Assembly (NCBI GenBank): GCA_023229785.1
Contig: JALNYV010000012.1
Coordinates: 1-51,157 of the forward strand
Length of the DNA: 51,157 bases
Source: Candidatus Dojkabacteria bacterium
GTDB lineage: Bacteria; Patescibacteria; Dojkabacteria; SC72
Direction: 5' to 3'
Part shown: positions 48,036-51,157 of the stretch, piece by piece
Layout of the letters: each line of letters begins with the position of its first letter
Position numbering within the stretch: the first letter of the stretch is position 1
Position numbers and translations under genes: made by a program
Notes under the pieces: generated by a model
Databases searched by the model: none
Told to the model about the DNA's origin: nothing
What the model saw: only the letters and a program-made list of their open reading frames with translations

Positions 48036-48057
48036 GAAGTAGTACTGGATACGTTAT

Positions 48058-48086
48058 TTGACAACTAAATAAAGAAGGAGTAGTAT
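48058..48086 (+). promoter_or_regulatory. Promoter of HNH gene B
   Basis: TTGACA (48058-48063), 17-base spacer, TAGTAT (48081-48086), 7 bases to ATG 48094. Same layout as 884-912. Confidence 0.6.
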
Positions 48087-48093
48087 TGTAAAT

Positions 48094-48753
48094 ATGGAAA
48101 TATTTACTAAATTATGTATTGCTTGTGGCAAGGAGCTCGGAAGGGAACAAAATAAATTTTGTTCTAGGAAATGTAACCTAGACATTAATGGGACAGAATA
48201 TAGATTTAAAAAAGGGAATATTCCTTGGCATATAGGAAAAATAGGATTGCTTCACTCTAATAGTGGATCATTTAAAAAGGGATCTATTCCATGGAATATT
48301 GGTAAACATATTATGATCAACGACGCACTAATTAAATGGAAAAAGAATAATCCGTCACCATTTAAAGGGTGGAAACATTCAGAAGAAACAAAACAATTGA
48401 TACGTCTAAAAAGAGCAAACCAAAAAAATCCGTCTGGTGAAAAACATTGGAATTGGAAAGGAGGAACAAGTCCATTAAGAAAGAGTATCCAAAACACAAG
48501 AAAATATAGAAACTGGAGAACGGAAGTATTTAAAAGAGATAACTATATTTGTCAATTTTGTAAGAAAAGAGGTAATCAGATAAATGCCGATCATATAAAA
48601 CCTTTCTATAAAATTATAGAAGAATACAAAATCGACACAGTAGAGAAAGCAAAACGCTGTGAGGAATTATGGAATATCTCTAATGGTAGAACTTTGTGCG
48701 TTCCTTGCCACAAGCAAACACCTTCTTATTTAGTTAATCAACACACAAAATAA
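48094..48753 (+). CDS. Free-standing HNH homing endonuclease, copy B
   Basis: 219 residues. N-terminal zinc pairs (CIACGKE, FCSRKC), two KKGxIPW repeats (FKKGNIPWHIGK, FKKGSIPWNIGK), NUMOD3-like segment (WKHSEETKQLIRLKRANQ) and the HNH core (CQFC, ADHIKPF, SNGRTLCVPCHK). It lacks the second zinc ribbon of copy A, replaced by the extra KKGxIPW repeat. Confidence 0.85.
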   Translation: MEIFTKLCIACGKELGREQNKFCSRKCNLDINGTEYRFKKGNIPWHIGKIGLLHSNSGSFKKGSIPWNIGKHIMINDALIKWKKNNPSPFKGWKHSEETKQLIRLKRANQKNPSGEKHWNWKGGTSPLRKSIQNTRKYRNWRTEVFKRDNYICQFCKKRGNQINADHIKPFYKIIEEYKIDTVEKAKRCEELWNISNGRTLCVPCHKQTPSYLVNQHTK

Positions 48754-48822
48754 ATCTTAATAGGACCCGAAGTCTTGTTAAGTGATCCTCTTAAAACGGG
48801 ATCTAAATAAAAAGTTAAAAGT

Positions 48823-49806
48823 ATGAAAAATAATCAACTTAGCAGATATGGAGCAATTGCAAAAATGCTTCCATTTACACCAGGAAAGATTTTCTTTGTT
48901 GTAAATACTGCTGAAACATATTGGTCAGATTTTGAACAACAGTTTCCACCTGATGAAGATGGATTAGTTCGCGTTTATGGAACAGTAAAAGAAGCATATG
49001 ATGCATGTCGCAGTGGATATAATGATGTTATCGTTCTCGATGGCAACACTACCCATAGCGTATCAGCAATGCTCGCTGTATCAAAAAACCGCGTACATTT
49101 TATCGGAATCGACTGGTTGCTTGGTGATCGTCGACATTATGGACAGAGTTCAAAAATTCAGTTAGGAGTAACAACTCTTGCAACTGATGTTGGTGTTATC
49201 AAAAATACTGGTATCCGAAATTCGTTCCGTGGTATCAAGTTTGATAATTCAAACACGTTGACCCAGAGTATTTATACATTACTTGAAGGAGGAGAATATA
49301 CCTATTTTGAGAATTGTGAAATCTATAATGCAACACACCTTACCATAACCACAGCAGCTGAATTAGTTCTTAATGGAGACAGCGCAAAATTCAAGGATTG
49401 TACCTTTGGATCACTTGCAAATTTCCAAACCGGAACCACGATTCGTCCTGTTGTTGAGCTTGCAAATGGAATTGTTGCATCTGGAAAAGTGATGCGTGAT
49501 TGTTATATGGAGAACTGCTTGTTCTGGAAAAATTCAGGACACGTCAATTCCCGATTTATTCGCGCAGTAGCAAGTGCAGATGTAGAACGAGCTCTTTTGC
49601 TTAAAGATTGTTCATTCGTTAACGCAGCAAATTCTGCTGCTGTTCCTGCACAAGCAGTATCGAGCGATGCATCATTGACAGTAGGAGCAATTATGTTGAA
49701 GAACTGTTCTGGTTTCAATGTTACAAAGTTGTCTACAACCACAGGAGTTCTTGTGGATGGAGCGGCTCCAAACAGCGGAACTGGTATAGCAGTAAATGCG
49801 GTATAG
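48823..49806 (+). CDS. Parallel beta-helix virion protein, copy B
   Basis: 327 residues, same length as copy A, with the same Cys-rung pattern (YFENCEIYN, KFKDCTFGS, YMENCLFWKN, LLKDCSFVN, MLKNCSGFN). Differences are mostly conservative. Followed by the conserved hairpin at 49815-49838. Confidence 0.55.
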   Translation: MKNNQLSRYGAIAKMLPFTPGKIFFVVNTAETYWSDFEQQFPPDEDGLVRVYGTVKEAYDACRSGYNDVIVLDGNTTHSVSAMLAVSKNRVHFIGIDWLLGDRRHYGQSSKIQLGVTTLATDVGVIKNTGIRNSFRGIKFDNSNTLTQSIYTLLEGGEYTYFENCEIYNATHLTITTAAELVLNGDSAKFKDCTFGSLANFQTGTTIRPVVELANGIVASGKVMRDCYMENCLFWKNSGHVNSRFIRAVASADVERALLLKDCSFVNAANSAAVPAQAVSSDASLTVGAIMLKNCSGFNVTKLSTTTGVLVDGAAPNSGTGIAVNAV

Positions 49807-49814
49807 TACTTTCC

Positions 49815-49838
49815 CATAGAGCCTTTATGGGCTCTATG
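49815..49838 (+). terminator. Conserved hairpin, copy B
   Basis: CATAGAGCC / GGCTCTATG with loop TTTATG; same arms as 2707-2730 and a different loop. Confidence 0.5.
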
Positions 49839-49857
49839 ATGAGAGCATTAAATGTGA

Positions 49858-49863
49858 TATAAT
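49858..49863 (+). promoter_or_regulatory. -10 box, leaderless promoter of fibre gene B
   Basis: TGTGATATAAT, TATAAT 6 bases before ATG 49870. Confidence 0.6.
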
Positions 49864-49869
49864 ATACAT

Positions 49870-51150
49870 ATGAAACGATATCTAATACCAATTGCAATAG
49901 TACTATTTGGATCAACAATACTTATTGCAAATGCAGGTCTTTTGACACCAGGGAGTCAGAGTGGTGGACTTCTTACACCAGGATTATTTAAATTAGTTGG
50001 GTCTAGTTTACTTCCTGGAAATTCTTCGTGGATATTAGGAACGTCGACTCAACGTATTTCGGAAGGTTGGTTTGGTACGTTAAATGCGAATACGTCGACT
50101 ATTGGAACGCTTACAATTTCTACTTCGATAGGTAGTGGGTTTACTAATGGTTCAATATTATTCGCAACCTCTTCTGGAATAATTTCTCAAGATAATTCAA
50201 ATTTCTTTTATGATAATTCAAGTCATTCACTTGGAATAGGTATCGGAACTACTACACCAAGCGCATTAATTCATGGTATAAAAACGACAGAACAATTAAG
50301 GCTTGGATATGATGTAAGTAATTATTTTTCATTTTCTGTAGGTTCTACTGGTTTTACAACACTTAATGCTGCCGGTACTTCTCCAGCCATTAATTTTCCT
50401 GACCAAGTGTATTTAGCATTTACTGGAAATTCTGTGAGAATTGCAGGAGATATATATTTTGATAATGCCAACAAAGGATTAAAAAATGCGTCTGGGGATA
50501 TTTATATAACGCCAACAGTAAATACTATATTTAATGCTGGTTCCGTCGGCATCGTGACGACGAGTCCAATAGAAAAATTACACGTTGTTGGTAATACTTA
50601 CCTACAAGGAACAAATTATGTTTCTGAAGGTAGTACTATCGGAAGTTATAGTGGTAATGGTGCAAACATTGTTTTCAGTAATGCTAATGGATTAACATTT
50701 AGATATGGTTCGGGAAGTAATGGCGCAACACAAAATGCAACTACTGGAAATTGGTTATTTAATAAGGATGTTTCAATAACCGGCAACGTCGGCATCGGGA
50801 CGACAGCACCGAATAGAAAATTAGATGTTCAAAATATTGTTGGCGTAGAAGATACAACGGGTACTGAAAAAATCTATTTATATGCTGAAGGTGGTGGTGC
50901 TGATGTATTTTTTACTGGTGCTAATGGAAGCGTACGTTTTGATACTCGTTCTGGAGGGAATAGTTATATAAATAACGGCAACGTCGGCATCGGGACGACG
51001 AATCCAGGAGCGAAATTAAGTGTAAATGGTAACATTGAAATTCAAAATTCTGGAACTACGAGATATATATTAACTAACGAAACAAACACTGGAACAGGTA
51101 AATTAGTGATGCAAGCTGGAGGAGGTTCAGCTGCATATGGGAGCAATTAA
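49870..51150 (+). CDS. Exported fibre-like protein, copy B, 3' end disturbed
   Basis: 426 residues as read. Residues 1-22 are a signal peptide (MKRYLIPIAIVLFGSTILIANAG). The first 113 residues match copy A; beyond that the sequences are unrelated apart from GNVGIGT-type repeats near residues 124-133 (LGIGIGTTTP), 226 (GSVGIVTTSP), 304 and 370. The stop TAA lies 7 bases before the window end; shifted by one frame the last bases read GAINLY, which is what I would expect after SAAYG in this type of protein. So a frameshift or an end error is likely and the true gene continues. Confidence 0.55.
   Translation: MKRYLIPIAIVLFGSTILIANAGLLTPGSQSGGLLTPGLFKLVGSSLLPGNSSWILGTSTQRISEGWFGTLNANTSTIGTLTISTSIGSGFTNGSILFATSSGIISQDNSNFFYDNSSHSLGIGIGTTTPSALIHGIKTTEQLRLGYDVSNYFSFSVGSTGFTTLNAAGTSPAINFPDQVYLAFTGNSVRIAGDIYFDNANKGLKNASGDIYITPTVNTIFNAGSVGIVTTSPIEKLHVVGNTYLQGTNYVSEGSTIGSYSGNGANIVFSNANGLTFRYGSGSNGATQNATTGNWLFNKDVSITGNVGIGTTAPNRKLDVQNIVGVEDTTGTEKIYLYAEGGGADVFFTGANGSVRFDTRSGGNSYINNGNVGIGTTNPGAKLSVNGNIEIQNSGTTRYILTNETNTGTGKLVMQAGGGSAAYGSN
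50780..50804 (+). repeat. GC-rich 25-bp box (copy 3 of 4)
   Basis: Identical to 3321-3345 and 3588-3612, although it lies in the part of fibre B that is not homologous to fibre A. Confidence 0.85.
50976..50999 (+). repeat. GC-rich box (copy 4 of 4)
   Basis: Matches the other boxes over 24 bases. A weaker relative is at 50543-50561. Confidence 0.8.
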
Positions 51151-51157
51151 TTTATAT

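Noticed and set aside
1..51157. CRISPR array
   Set aside because: No regularly spaced repeats of 20-40 bases were seen; the repeats found are single pairs or coding.
1..51157. Alternative genetic code (TGA recoding)
   Set aside because: Several genes end in TGA with ATGA overlaps (9914, 11632, 15013, 29800, 30958, 37089), so TGA is a stop.
1..51157. Integrase or lysogeny module
   Set aside because: No tyrosine or serine recombinase catalytic domain and no CI-like repressor was recognised; the HTH protein at 26260 is too short for a resolvase.

Overview
The window looks like almost a whole genome of a tailed, probably podovirus-type bacteriophage, AT-rich and read with the standard bacterial code (TGA acts as a stop in several ATGA overlaps). 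It has a large terminase, a large portal, a scaffold-like protein, an HK97-type major capsid protein, adaptor- and nozzle-like tail genes and a large ejected-type virion protein. I see no tape measure, tail tube, baseplate, integrase or DNA polymerase. The host is uncertain. The Ala/Ser/Thr-rich exported proteins with GNVGIGT-type repeats resemble surface proteins I associate with Patescibacteria (CPR); this is inference only. Promoters are sigma70-like (TTGACA-N17-TATAAT, extended -10 TGTGnTATAAT). Shine-Dalgarno sites are almost absent, and many promoter-proximal genes have a -10 box exactly 6-7 nt before the start codon, which implies leaderless mRNAs.

Layout. 1-22.2 kb, rightward: 3' part of the capsid gene, HNH nuclease, beta-helix protein, two long exported fibre-like proteins with small membrane, lectin-like and coiled-coil proteins between them, nozzle- and adaptor-like proteins, internal proteins and a HAD/ATP-grasp fusion. 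22.2-24.3 kb, leftward: a recombination-type set (PD-(D/E)XK nuclease, possible ssDNA-binding protein). 24.4-27.9 kb, rightward: primase zinc finger, AAA+ helicase, HTH protein, two-domain endolysin, holin. 27.9-29.1 kb: an RNA-rich island with a bidirectional terminator, a roughly 390-nt multi-helix RNA, a tRNA-like element and two tiny leftward genes. 29.1-38.3 kb, leftward: many small early-type genes, a SNF2 helicase and RHH proteins, interrupted by a rightward denV-type UV-repair gene. 38.3-39.0 kb: tandem consensus promoters and operator-like repeats. 39.0-51.2 kb, rightward: nucleases, terminase, portal, scaffold-like and head genes, a complete capsid gene, and then a second divergent copy of the HNH / beta-helix / fibre module.

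The end block (47170-50209) is a diverged copy of the start block (1-3101), and the first 109 bases are identical. The simplest reading is a circularly permuted genome of about 47.2 kb in which the two contig ends come from different strain variants. A real tandem duplication is the alternative.

How the parts work together: leftward early genes start from strong promoters at 38.3-38.5 kb and from two related divergent promoter regions at 24.3 and 33.5 kb that share a 34-bp element with a DnaA-box-like site. Replication seems to rely on the host polymerase plus phage primase zinc finger, helicase, nuclease and repair functions. The late rightward operons build the head, package DNA and make the tail, and also make several proteins with export signals or membrane anchors, which is unusual for virion genes. 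Lysis uses the endolysin-holin pair at 26.6-27.9 kb.
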